From Blastomyces gilchristii SLH14081 (taxonomy: Eukaryota; Ascomycota; Eurotiomycetes; Onygenales; Ajellomycetaceae), in the NCBI RefSeq assembly GCF_000003855.2, contig NW_003101665.1:538828-602827 (forward strand): a stretch of DNA of 64,000 bases. The letters run 5' to 3'. The notes beneath the pieces were generated by a model. The model saw nothing but the letters and a program-made list of their open reading frames with translations. It was not told the origin of the DNA and made no database searches. Position 1 is the first letter of the stretch; each line of letters begins with the position of its first letter. The position numbers and the translations under genes were made by a program. Positions 10,607-22,600 of the stretch are shown in pieces.

Positions 10607-12189
10607 GGTGCTGGCAGGTGTTCGAAGGGTTTGTAGTAGTCTCTTGGGGTACAAGATTGATAGGTGACTGGACTGGATGGAGAGATTGTGTTGAAGACGG
10701 AACGAAAGAGCTGTACTGCTGCACACCTCATATATATACCCTGTGTGCTGGATTGGAAAAGTGATGGTACAGGCGTCAGTCTGCCTTTGGCGCCGCCCAG
10801 CTACGCCGCGGATGTGAGACCGAGCACGAAACCTCGTCGTTGGGTGGCGTGGGAGGCGTGTCCTTCCAGAGGCCCTATCCATACCCCACGGGTGAGGGGC
10901 GATCTGCGAAGGGGCTCGGAGCGAGCCCCTCCCGCTGCGCCGCGATAACCTAGTGTCTTCGAGCTTACCAGCGGCCGAAAGGTGATATCCAATGAAGACC
11001 GTGTTTACCGTGCATCCACAACACATCCACTATCACTAACTTAGATAGGCTACGGATGTATTGAAGTGGTTCACGCTTGCGAGCAGATTCCCAGCGCAGG
11101 GTTCAGGTACCCATGAATTCGAAAGGGAGCACGGAGGATCAATTCCGCAAAATTTTCAGGAAAACGCGCGCCTCAAGCATCCAAAGAGGCTGGAAATCAG
11201 CCGATTCGTCCTGCGTCATTTAGGCCTTCATTACTCCAAGTCACGTATAATAGTATTGATAATCCTGCTCAGGTACGGAGAACGGGATGCGCTCACAGAG
11301 GATGAGATCATGTAGGCTGCACCTAGCGCTTGGCTGACGCACACGTCTGTCGCCAAAAATATAGTAATTCGGATACGCTGAATGTCGTCGGAATGAAATT
11401 ATCGTCATGTGTAGTTACCCCAAAGGCGCCTCGCCACGCCATCCTCGGCTCTCCTGGTCATTGCCTCCACCAATCGATACCTCCCCACCCGTATCGAGTT
11501 ATCGGCCGGCGAGTGGGTGACCATCAGCGAATCCTGGCTGTCCCATCTGCTTTTCCTTTCACCCACGCTTGCGCTCGCGCGCTCACTGATCCTTGTCACG
11601 CCCGGCGCTGGTGGCCCGCGCTCGTTCAAGGGACTGGCTGCGAGAGCGACGCCGAGATGGATGGTTGCTGCGCCCAGGGCCTTTCTCTTCCTTTCTCATT
11701 TCCCATTTCCCATTCTCCTGGGCCCCTTGCAGAGTAGTGGGACACAAACTACGCGGACGGCGGCGGCACAGCTGGATCGCTGGATTCAGGATTGTTTCTG
11801 CTTGTTTTCTTCGTCTGCACCCATGGTGTGAACGCTTGCCATTCTTGGTTCTGGGTCCGGACGGTCGATTGTTTGCCTGGCACACACCCTCGCCTCGATC
11901 ATTACGCTGGCGTCTCGTCAGTTGGCTGCGGCGTACTCATCCTACGGCGGATGGTCTGACGGACGCACTACGGTTTCTGAGTTGGCCAACCGTCCGAGGT
12001 ATGGCTGAGCCTCGACTGGGATGGGCTGTTTCCACCCCCTCCTGAACCCAAAAAACAATCCTTGAGGTGAAAGACCAACTTGAAATCTTATTGATTCTTG
12101 GAATTTTAGGGTTTAGCAAGCACCATAGCTTTGAGCGTGTTTGAATTTATAAGTGGATAGATTGTTGTTGGCCGTTACGGCTGTGGCGA
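10607..12189. other. Region without a recognisable gene, GC-richer
   Basis: Several overlapping ORFs of 60-150 codons occur on both strands, as expected in GC-rich DNA, but none has a recognisable motif or consistent intron structure. I see no gene here that I can support. Confidence 0.4.
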
Positions 12190-12900
12190 TCTCCCTAGAT
12201 CACGTGATCAAGCACTATTTAAGCTCTTTGTAGATAGCTCTTAGTACAAGATTGATGATTTACAGAGAAGAATGATGATGATAATGATGAAAATATTCAA
12301 TTCTACTATATTACAGTCTGCCTGTAGAATCACTGTTTTCTAATGCAGACTAGCTCTGCAATAATTAGCACATCAAGGCTTGTGTACTACAAAAACATTT
12401 TTATATATATAATAAGAAAATGAGATTAATAAAGTGAATAGAAAACCTCAGCTAGTTACAGTTCTGAGTAGACTAGATATTTCAGTAGCAGGTCTCAGTC
12501 TGTGCATGATTTTAGAGTAACTTAATAATAGAGTGAGATGAAATTGCATTGAGAAAGAAGAGAAAGTGAATATAATTATCATATTGAGAATAATTTCAGC
12601 TGCAGCACAGCTGGTCCAGGTGACACTAGCAGTGACAAGGAGAAGAAGAAATGTTCACAGCACACATGAGACAAGAAAATTATGAGAAAAGAAAGAGAAA
12701 ATAGAGACAATGAAGAGAGAATGTTTGAGCAGTGAGAGAAGGAGATTTATATAGTTCAGAAAGCAGCAATGTTGCACTAAACCCGATCAGAATAGCACTA
12801 AAGGTACAGAAGGTCCATTTACAGAAATTTGATAAGAAGAACAAGTGATCATTTAAGCAATATTGAATTGGCATTGCTTCAGTCATGAACACACTAAGTA
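12190..12900. other. AT-rich, CpG-depleted relic
   Basis: Composition changes abruptly at about 12190 and back at about 12900, where a CpG-containing sequence resumes. TGCAG, CTCAG and TATATA words predominate, as in the RIP-mutated blocks elsewhere in the window. No coding motif or terminal repeat is seen, so the parent element is unknown. Confidence 0.5.
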
Positions 12901-14940
12901 GCGAGTTGAGCTTGATTTATCTCCGCGGCTATTTCAGAGCATTCTTCATTTCTGTTTCACTGATATCACGCACAGCTCAATGAGTATAAACCACAACCAA
13001 CGCTAGGTGTCAATTGTCAACGAACTACGTGCTGAAATGTCTATCTTTCCTTGGTTGCTGTATCACAACGTGCCACACCCCTCACTCGAGTCTCTTTCCA
13101 TTTCCCGTTTTGACACAGTCGCGAATAATATGATGTTGGGAACCAAAGCAACTATCAGACCATACTGGTTCGCGGTTGAAGTGAAATTTCAGAAAACCCA
13201 CAACCAGACGAGGCGGTTGGGGAAATTTCGTATTCTTTTGCGGACTGAAGATTAAAAAGGTCCTGAAACACGGCTTGGACTACGGAACCGGGGCCAGACG
13301 AACCAAGGGCCGAACACAGGTTGACAAGAAACGAGAAACAGGAACAGGGACGGGAACGGGAACGGGTCAGGATCAGGAAATCAGTTTCGATCTGATTGAT
13401 CTGATCTCACGGGGGAATTGGCTGACGCTTTTACAGTTCTTATTATAGGACAAGGTAAAGTAAGGCATGAGCACAAATCTGACAATGACAGTGTTTTAAA
13501 GATGGAATATAGTTACCATCCCCACCATTATGAGTTGAACCAGCTTCTCTTCAACAAAGGGACGAAATCCCTCTCTCTCACCTTGCTCTCCTCTGCAAGA
13601 ATATACGGACTACTCCGTCCATGGGATCTTAGGCCTGATCGACAGCGTGTAGCAAACCTCCCGAGTCACTTTCTCTCTGGCCACTGGTGCTTCCTCCTTG
13701 TTAGATTTTCGATTTTCTATAGCCTAGCCAATTGACAGCCCCAGAAATAACGTTAAGCCGAGAGGACTCAGGACAAACGGATGGCGGGGCGCTCCCTCCA
13801 TCGTCGTCCATGTCTCAGCCTAACTTCCGCCGTGCTGATTGAACAAAGTTGGACTACTTTTTTTTGTTGTTCCAAGCTCGAGTGTGGATGCGACATTCTG
13901 GGCGAGATAATTGCCCAGAAAGACGATGGGCCATTGGCCCCCATGGCATGGATCCGATCCCCCAGTCAGTTTAAAAAAAAACTAGAGACAAGGAAAGACA
14001 GGGAATTGGGAATCAGCACTTATTGTTTAGGAAAAAAAATATATAAATAAATATCTCGGATTCTTTTCAACCATTCAGAGACGTATTAATAAACAATCCA
14101 TTGCTAGTCAACTAGCACCATTATTAATAGTAAGTAGTATTATTTAAGTTAATACAACGCTCTGTTGCTTCTTTGTGAAACAAAAGCCAAGGGAGGATTC
14201 GCTGTTGTCTACGCTGGGTAATACAACTGGACCGACCGGACTGGTTATGATTCTTCTTCGTCTTCTCCCGCTGTGTCCGCCTCTGGTTTCCACAATATGA
14301 ACGCTGCGAGCGAAGAGGGAACTTAAACACAAACTTCTCCATAGAGTTAGCTATCCAATAACTGACTACTCCGTACTCTGTACCCAGCGACGGATTACCT
14401 AGGTATAGTACGGAGTATAATACATGTACAGGTACTTTCTCTCAGCTGGAAAACGGCTTCTGGCGCTGGGGGATAATACTGGTGGTGTCTGTCACCGTAC
14501 CAACCGGCTTCCTCACGACTCTGGAGTTATGATAGATAGATAATATACCCGTGTTGCATGCATGTGCGACTGTCCTGGTCTATTTTCTTCCTGTGATTCC
14601 ATCTCTTTCTGCTACTTCTCCTCGTCCAAGTTCCAGTTCCTCCGCCATCGTTTGTCGCCCTTCTGCTCACGAGACCAACCTTTCTGCCAACTTGGAACTC
14701 CAACCAACTCCAACTCTAACGTCGCTCCAACTTTCCCACCCTTCAGTTCATCTACCTTTTCCCTTTTCCTCTCTCTCTCTACCTTGGTGCCTCCTGCTCG
14801 TCTGGCTCCGGATTCGATGAATACGCCTCCGTTCGCTCGCTGATTGCATCCGCGCATCCGTTTTATTGTTCACTGGTTTCTCTGTATGGGCTTCGCCGCC
14901 TCCGCCTTATTTCGCAATTACCGTCGCCGCCGCATTCATC
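12901..14940. other. Intergenic region and probable 5' leader of the 14941 gene
   Basis: No gene is supported. The last 400 bases (about 14560-14900) are pyrimidine-rich on the plus strand (runs of CTCTCT, CCTTTTCCC), typical of promoters and leaders of highly or steadily expressed filamentous-fungal genes. 13320-13370 has a short GGAACGGGAACGGGAACGGG repeat. Confidence 0.4.
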
Positions 14941-17900
14941 ATGGAGTACAACGCCCTCTCCCAGTCCGACGACAATGATGAAGTGGCCTCCAATGCCTCC
15001 GCTTCAGATAGATCAGAGTCTTCTCCCCAGCCAAACCGCCGCCGCGCCTTTCAGAAGCTCACTCTCAACATGGACAATCTGGGGGGCCCAAAGTATATGA
15101 ATGCGGCCAGAATAGGCGATCAGCCCAGTCCATCGCTAGGCTCGGTTATGAGATCGTTAGGGCCCGCCTCAACCAGTAGCTATGACCTTCTAGAAGATGA
15201 TGACTACGACACCCCCTCAGCAAACCACGGAGAGCCAGGATATAGCTTTGTCAGAGCAAATCATAAGAACGAGATTAATGATTCACAGCCTTCTTCCTCC
15301 TCTCACAACCATCAGGGTTACTCGAGCAACAATCATAACAACATAGGCGCCTCCACCAGCAACCACCTCCGAAACGCCACCCCGGCCACTCCCGCACAGC
15401 CCTCCGAACCCCTAATTCGATCCCCCGTTTCTTCACGTCCTGTTCCGCTTTGCCACCCGACTCCTGACCTTCAGTCGCTACAGGGCGCTTACGTGGGGAA
15501 TGTTGAGCGGCTGGAAAAATCTGCAGAGACCCTGAGCACCTCTTCGGATATCGGGGAAGAATTACGCAAATTGAAGCAAGAACAGAAGCGGCTCTCAGTT
15601 GCAAGCTGTAGCGCTGTTGATCACCATCCTTTCGGCCGGGGCTCCCCTGTTCGCAAATTTTCCACCTCGTCGCTATCGAACTCGATCATTGGCGTCAATA
15701 CCACGGCAAGGTCGAACGGATACCCCCCAGGAGATTGCGTCGCGTCACCAAAGAGCTCAGTCATGTCTGCTTCTCGCTCGCAAGTTGGTGCTGCCGCGTC
15801 CCGCGCTCGATCCGCCTCAGTTGCTTCACGACTAGCTCAGGTCCTCGAACCCGAGAACGAGGACCAAACGACCCAATCCCACCAACCCCCCGCAGATGCC
15901 GCTCCATACCTGCAGCCTTTAGAGATTCCTGAACATGATTTCATGGATAATCAACGTCAAGACGACAACCCCCACCACCACGAACAACAACAACCACCCC
16001 GTGACCCTGACCAGCCTCAACCTACGTACGATGAAACCGTCCCCGAAGAACGTTCCACGACGGCAAGTTCAACAGATACCTACAGGCAATCTAAAGCTCT
16101 ATTCAAAGACTTCGATGGAGTTCATTTCACGCCGTTCCCAAGAGAACGAGTCTCAGGCCGCCGTGCTTCGTTATCAAAACCCCCTCTAGCTAGAGAATCA
16201 CCATCATTCAGCAATCCACCACCAGGCCAAAAGTTGGTATTCTACCCTGCCCCTGTTCCAATGATGCTGAACCTTCCCCCACGACGATCGAAAAGAGCGC
16301 CTGAGCCACAGCACGAAAAACGCCGTACGCAGCTTATCAATTCCCTCCCAGTGGATGCGAGGAAGTCAGCGGCGTGGTTACCACAGCTAGACCCGGAGTA
16401 TGATGGCAAAGATTCTACAGAGACACGGAATAACAAGAGAGTATCTGAAATACCGCCACAGCTACGCGCATCTGCTTATTTTGAGCCGCCCCCAGCCCAG
16501 ATAGACATTGAAATCAAGCAGAATTCGGCCGTTGCTACCCTTGATAGCATTCTTGATGCGTCCGCACAGGCGCCCGTTAGTGCGTTTACAGATCACCCCA
16601 TCGTAGGTCATGTTGGCGCTGAGGTGTACGGAAAGCCCAAGGCGAAGAGAAAGCTGCAGCCTCTAGCGGGTAAGCAGGGCAAGCATGCTCTCCGCAAATC
16701 TGTAGGCGCTCGGGATAGCGTAATGCCGTCCCGAACTGGCATCCGTCCCGCTGAGCAGGAAGGAGGTAACGAGACCGAAGGACATGCTGCTGAGGGCAGC
16801 GATGAGGTGACTCCGTTCCACGAATCGTATGAAGGTGATCAAGGTCCCTCGGGCACGAATCTTCACAATGATATGGAGCGACGGGATAACGATGAACGGA
16901 ATGAGAGCCGACTTAAGAAAGACGAAAATTCTAGAGGGGACGATAGCGAGGACGGCGAAGAGGAAGAGGATGAAGAAGATGAGGAGGAGGAAACTTACGT
17001 TGGAGCCCCAACAACCCTCCTTGCCGAACTCCAGATACGCAAACAAGAACAAAAACAACGAAACCGCACCGCAGCCACCGCCTTCCCCAACGGCATGCAC
17101 TCAACTTTGCTTGAACTCGACGCGGTCGCCCAACACCAACGCGAAACGCGAAACCAAAAGCACATCACCCTCGCGTGGGAGGATCCAGGTATTGCAGAAC
17201 GGAATGAACCGGACAACGAAAATGTGCCCCTCGCCGTCCTGTTTCCTAAAAACCTTCAGAGCGATGAAAACAGACCAATGGGCCTGATGGAGAAGCTAGA
17301 GCTGGAAGAAAACGAACCACTCAGCCGTCGTCGGGCGCGGATCCGTGGCGGACCTATTGTTGGCGGAGCCCCGATGCAACGAGCAAGCCCTGTTTTCTTA
17401 CCCGATGATCACATCAATGGCAACGGCCACACGAACAACAACAACGAAGAAGAAAATGATGACGAGGAGGAAGGGGAGACGCTTGCTCAACGCGCCCGAC
17501 GGTTGAAAGCCGAGGAAGCTAATATACGGCTATCGAGAGATTTCACGAGTGAGCTTCTGACCAAATTTGGCGCCACGTCGATTGATGAGCCACGCTCGTC
17601 AACTGAACAGCAGGCTAAGGATTCCCAGCAGCAGTCGCCGTCTACCGTCCCGGACTCCGTGGAACCGCCGGTGGAAGAGACGCTTGGTCAACGGCGGAGG
17701 CGTTTGCAGGCTGAGAAGGCGCAGGCGCAGGCGGCGGCGGTGGGGGAGGATGAAGTGAAAAATAACTTCACGGCTACGCCCATCGGCAAGCCGCGACATA
17801 ACATGGCGACTGTCCTGCAGGCGCACCCGGCGCGCAATGGCGGGAATAATCCCTATCTCAACAATGGAGCTGCAGCGGGGAATACAATGCGGCACTCGCA

Positions 17901-18312
17901 CCAACCTCTCCTCTCCGCGCAGCAGCAGCAGCAGATACCCAATCGCATGTCAATGATGCAACAGCAAGGATACGGTGGCAATAGTGCCAAATACGTCATG
18001 AACCTATCCTCACATGCGCATGCGCATGCAGGGCATGGGTCAATGGGATATGGGCCCGGCATGGGCACGGGTATGAGTGTGGGAAATGGCGCGCAGTACC
18101 CACCCACGATGGGTATGAATAGCAGCACAGGTTTAGTGTATGGGAATGGACATGGACATGGACATGGACATGGATATGGATATGGATATGGATACCCGGA
18201 CGCCGTTGCTGGTGGTGGTGCTCCTGCTGCTGGTGGACAGCCTCATGGACCCATTATTGACCCCGGCCAGCGCGATCTTATCGACCGGTGGAGGCAGAGT
18301 GTGCGGTATTAG
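14941..18312 (+). CDS. Large disordered protein of unknown function (1123 aa)
   Basis: I do not recognise this protein. A single uninterrupted frame of 1123 codons starts at ATG 14941 (MEYNALSQSD); the open frame extends 75 bp upstream but without another ATG. It is mostly low-complexity and polar: Ser-rich to residue 350, Pro-rich around 340-520, a long acidic run near 660-685, and Gln/Gly/His-rich after 950. More conserved-looking blocks are YVGAPTTLLAELQIRKQEQKQR (about 687-708), the segment near 710-800, and two copies of an ETL-x-QR-x-RRL-x-AE motif at about 847 and 913, which could form short helices. GHGHGH/GYGYGY repeats lie near 1069-1085. The C-terminus ends DLIDRWRQSVRY. No signal peptide, membrane segment or catalytic motif is seen. 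A cytoskeletal or scaffold role is possible but unproven. Confidence 0.85.
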   Translation: MEYNALSQSDDNDEVASNASASDRSESSPQPNRRRAFQKLTLNMDNLGGPKYMNAARIGDQPSPSLGSVMRSLGPASTSSYDLLEDDDYDTPSANHGEPGYSFVRANHKNEINDSQPSSSSHNHQGYSSNNHNNIGASTSNHLRNATPATPAQPSEPLIRSPVSSRPVPLCHPTPDLQSLQGAYVGNVERLEKSAETLSTSSDIGEELRKLKQEQKRLSVASCSAVDHHPFGRGSPVRKFSTSSLSNSIIGVNTTARSNGYPPGDCVASPKSSVMSASRSQVGAAASRARSASVASRLAQVLEPENEDQTTQSHQPPADAAPYLQPLEIPEHDFMDNQRQDDNPHHHEQQQPPRDPDQPQPTYDETVPEERSTTASSTDTYRQSKALFKDFDGVHFTPFPRERVSGRRASLSKPPLARESPSFSNPPPGQKLVFYPAPVPMMLNLPPRRSKRAPEPQHEKRRTQLINSLPVDARKSAAWLPQLDPEYDGKDSTETRNNKRVSEIPPQLRASAYFEPPPAQIDIEIKQNSAVATLDSILDASAQAPVSAFTDHPIVGHVGAEVYGKPKAKRKLQPLAGKQGKHALRKSVGARDSVMPSRTGIRPAEQEGGNETEGHAAEGSDEVTPFHESYEGDQGPSGTNLHNDMERRDNDERNESRLKKDENSRGDDSEDGEEEEDEEDEEEETYVGAPTTLLAELQIRKQEQKQRNRTAATAFPNGMHSTLLELDAVAQHQRETRNQKHITLAWEDPGIAERNEPDNENVPLAVLFPKNLQSDENRPMGLMEKLELEENEPLSRRRARIRGGPIVGGAPMQRASPVFLPDDHINGNGHTNNNNEEENDDEEEGETLAQRARRLKAEEANIRLSRDFTSELLTKFGATSIDEPRSSTEQQAKDSQQQSPSTVPDSVEPPVEETLGQRRRRLQAEKAQAQAAAVGEDEVKNNFTATPIGKPRHNMATVLQAHPARNGGNNPYLNNGAAAGNTMRHSHQPLLSAQQQQQIPNRMSMMQQQGYGGNSAKYVMNLSSHAHAHAGHGSMGYGPGMGTGMSVGNGAQYPPTMGMNSSTGLVYGNGHGHGHGHGYGYGYGYPDAVAGGGAPAAGGQPHGPIIDPGQRDLIDRWRQSVRY
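18146..18193 (+). repeat. Hexanucleotide coding repeat (GGACAT/GGATAT)
   Basis: Eight in-frame units of GGACAT or GGATAT encode Gly-His and Gly-Tyr dipeptides in the 14941-18312 gene. The His and Tyr units differ by one C-to-T change, so the tract is likely to vary in length among strains. Confidence 0.85.
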
Positions 18313-18716
18313 ATGGGGAATAGAGAAGGTAGAAGATATACGTTGTATTCTTTTTTTTCCCCCTTCCCTTACTTTGGTCCGTACTTTGTTTCTTTTGTCG
18401 TCGTTGGTTCGGATTTTCTTTTAATTTTTTGTTCCTTCGGTTTTTCTGAAGGAGGCATAGCGAGTTGTTTTTCTTCTCCATATCTCTCTATTCCTTTTAA
18501 TTATCTTTTGCTTTTCTTCTGATCATATAACCGGACGCAAGCCATCTATCACCTATAATTCTTCATCACTTGACGGAGCGGGGGCGTGCGAGTTACATAC
18601 CAATTTTTTCCCTGGTATTTCTTCTCCAGAGGAAAGGAAACTGGCGAGATCCCCCGCGGTCTCACGGATGGGCATCTTTTTACTCTGCGGTTTTCTATTT
18701 TGATGTCTTTTGTTTT

Positions 18717-18760
<44 letters not shown>

Positions 18761-19691
18761 CTCGTCGCATTTTTTCATCCGCATTTCCAGCGTTCTCAGA
18801 AGCTTCTATTTGCGAGCATGTACTGTACAATACAATTAAAATATACCTAGTAGACATCATCATGATGCACTTTGCTATCGCTTTTATTTTTAATTTTTTT
18901 TTTTTTTTCCCCTCCGAGTTGGGGACTTCGTTGATTTCTTAACGAGGAGGCCTTCGCAGGTCAATCATGTGTCTAGTCTTGTAGAGAGACATCTAGCATG
19001 TTGGAAAATAAAATATAAATGAATAGTAAATTAATGATATAAAAATAAAATGCTGATATAAAAATAAAATGCCGTCATCAGCCTGGACCTTTTTTTAGAG
19101 TTAAATCCCCCAAATATGTGTCGGAGACTTTTCCTGCTAGCTAGCCGATTTCCAAAATAAATAAACATCAAAGATTAGGAGCAATGGCAAAAATCATCTT
19201 CAACCACAACTCCTCCTCCTCCTGCTCCACCAACGTCGGCCAACGTCGGCCAACTTCGACCGCAAGCTCTTCAACTCTGCCTGCCCTCGACTATTCGTAC
19301 CCTGCTCTCCAACAATTGCATCGATCTAGCCCGGCTGCTAGAGTTACATGACACTGGCACCATACCATACCGTCATAGCCCCCACGGTGCAAGTCTCTCC
19401 CCTCGCCATCATCACTGCGATGCTATTCCCCTAAATATAACCACGACCAACCGTCTCACCTCATACTAACCAAACAAAAAGAGGAGACACCGCCTGCCAG
19501 CTTCAAACCGCCTAGCCAGACCCCATCATGACCCTCCAATCTTGATTTCCTGTCACGATTCTAGGGGGACAAAGCGGCCCAGGAGTCTTCCCATTTCCCA
19601 AACCAAACCCTCAAGGGAATGAAGGGGGGTGTGCTCGTTCACTAAATGTACCTGTGCCTGTGCCTGCACTGCACCTCCGTCTACCCTCGCC
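18313..19691. other. Intergenic region with simple repeats
   Basis: This is the 3' region of the upstream gene and the 5' region of the next gene on the same strand. It contains an alternating TA tract (about 18722-18749), a T-run (about 18892-18909), and a 19-bp direct tandem duplication TGATATAAAAATAAAATGC at about 19034-19071. GTCGGCCAAC is repeated near 19234-19252. No gene is supported. Confidence 0.5.
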
Positions 19692-22600
19692 ATGCCCCCG
19701 TCTACAGTCTTCTCGTACCTGCGGCGCGAGCACCGTCGGCCCAGCCCGCCCACAACCTCGCCATCCCCCGCGGCACACCCTTCAGCTGCTCTGTCCGCTA
19801 GCAGTAGCCATCTCGCGCCGCAACTTCCGCTGCCCGAGTCGTCGTCTTATTCCCCTAGGCTCTCAAGTACAAATGGCGAGTCGGGTTCGTGGTTTGAACC
19901 GCAGCAGCAACAGCAACAGAAGCAACAACCGTCAGATTACAATAGCAACAATCTTAAGCATAATAGTTACGGTGGGAAAGCGGAACATGGGCCTGATATA
20001 AAGAGGAAACAGGATAGTAGCAGCGGTTATAGCAGTGGTCGTGAAAATATTAATTTATTATCAGCTTCGCCGCGCATTAATATACCCCCCCCCGTGGCGC
20101 GCCCGCATTCGGCTGGAAATGATTGTTCGAAGAAGACATCACTAGTGCCTCCTAATTCTCAATCTCAACAACAGGCAACAATGCTGCGGCCGGACCAGCA
20201 CGATTCTGCAGTTGTCCACAATAGCAAACCTATCTCGCCTTGGAGGCTTACATTTGGCAAGAATACACTCTCGGACAACTCGAAGGGGAACAGCGCTGGC
20301 GGTGGCAGTGGCAGTGCTGGGGGTTATTCGCCAGGAAGCCATAATATCACCAGTGCACGGATGAAACCGTCTCCGCCTGGCTACTCCTGCGTGGAACCCA
20401 GCAGCGGCACCCGCACCACCACTACTTTTATTCCCGGGCGTGAACTGGCCAAGCATGAAAGCAGCAGCAGCAGCAGCAACCTCACCAACAATAATTACTC
20501 TCGACGCGATGCGGGCAGCCACGATGTCAACCACGAACCGGCCCCATCTCGAACCGGGAAAACGAGATTGAATCTCCTTAACCCCATGGCTCTTCTAGCA
20601 CGCCGCCGATCTGGACAGACACTTACCCCGCGCCTGGACGATATAGGCACAAGGAGGCTGGGACTACCTGCGTTGCCAGATGACTATGATCCCAGGATTC
20701 GAGGGAACCTGTTTCACGACTTCTCCGCGCCGCGGCCGAGACCGAACGTGCCTATGATGAAACAGCAGGCAGTGAATAGTCAAGCGGTGAATGTACAGGA
20801 TGCTCAAGGTAATAGCAATAAGGATAATTATAATTATAATAATGCTACTCCGTCTCCTGCCGCTTCGTCGACGGAGAATTCGGAAAATCAGAAGCAGGGC
20901 TCCCGGGTGAATAGTGGTGATGGAAACCACCTTGAGGCTTTGTCGAGTGGGAGAACTCTATCCTCTACCCGGCCTCATTCTGCTGTAGAACTCTATGATA
21001 CGCCGTTGCCTTTACGACAAGCAAGCTCAAAAAAGCAGCAGGGCCAGAGGGCCTCGACCTCTTCCGATATCAGGTCACCTAGTACAAGATCCAAAGCCTC
21101 AATAGTCCACGATGACTCGTTTCAACCTTCAGGTTTACCCCGACATCTCACGAGCAATGCGTCACGATTTAGTTTCGATATGGCGAGCGGAGACTCGACA
21201 TCCCAGGAGCGGATTATGGAGGAAAAGCACAAGCAGAAAGAAGCTGCTAAGAGGGCTAAAGCCCAACTTGATCGGTCAAATGATTCCGACGACGAAGATT
21301 TCGACTACGATGCCATGATGGATGATGATGGGTTGGAGGAGAGGATCCCCGGCGTGAATGCCGATGATGATTTTGGTAACGATGGTTTTGATGGATTTAC
21401 GGGCACGGGACATGCGTTTAGACCTCACGGGAACCAACTGTTTGTACCCGTATTACCTCCGGTGATGTCTAATCCTATGAGTCCGCTAGATTTGGACTCC
21501 TCTGCGCCCCGCTCGCCGGAGAAAGACATTCCAACCCCGCTAGTGATAAGTCCTAACTCTGCAGTTGCTGGTCCTTCCCTCGGAGCTGGTGGTATGCCTT
21601 CATCTAACAGTCCACTACCCAGCAACAATATGGCTTTCTTTCAGAATGGAGCAGGTGTTGCGACGATGTCCGCCGAATCCTCGCTCCGACAACAACAACA
21701 GCAACAACAGCCGCCGCAGCCGCTTCTTAACCAGGGAGTGGAAGAGAAGTCTACCTTTTACGTTGAAAGCGATGAAGATGATTTGTATTTTGACGATGGC
21801 ATGATCGATGATGTCTTGGGGGAAATCGAGGGCGAAAAGTTCGACGAGTCTGTTTTCGACGATGAAACTAGTCATCTTTACGAAAGGAAGCCGAAGTTCA
21901 TTACGCAGCTGCCGACTGTGCCTGGCGGTATCGGGGATGCAGCGGATAACAACCAGCATGCGGAAGGGCATGGTATCAATAATGGTGCTAATGAGGATAG
22001 AATGGTGCCCCTGGTCGCCCAAAACAGCCTACTGCAACGCAATATATCTAATGAGAACGGAGGTATATGTGGAATACCAGGGGGTATAAAGCGGCGGACA
22101 ATCCAACCAACCACCATCCGAGGACTGACTGAGGGCAATCTGGAGAAATACCACAGCGCCCTCGCCAAAGCAGCCAACGAAGCCGCTCTGAACGGCCGAT
22201 TCGAACGAAGTGGCAGCGTCAGCGAAACATCAAGTGGTGCAGGCAGCGCCCCACTTTCCCCAGACTCCCACCCAGGCCTGACGGCAGATGACAGCCGGGT
22301 CAGCCAAAACGTCGACTCGATGGCCTTTGAAGAAGTCTTTGACGACTTTGACTACAACGACGACGACCTCGACGACGACCCGATAATCGCTGCCGCCAAC
22401 GCTGAAGCCCTCGAGAACGACGACGAGGGTTTCTACGGGCAGGAATTCGGCTTCTACCCACAGTCCCTGGGCAACAACTGCGATGACCAGATGGTGCTGG
22501 GCGGCTACTTTGGCACGCGCGGCGTCGAGGGCATCACGAGGAGCCATAGCGGCCGTGCCAATTTCCAGGAACCCAGCCTCACGCCCATTACTGAACGGAG

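Noticed and set aside
10664..12045. Overlapping ORFs in all frames in a GC-rich segment
   Set aside because: Open frames on both strands at the same place are expected from composition; no domain or splice pattern was found.
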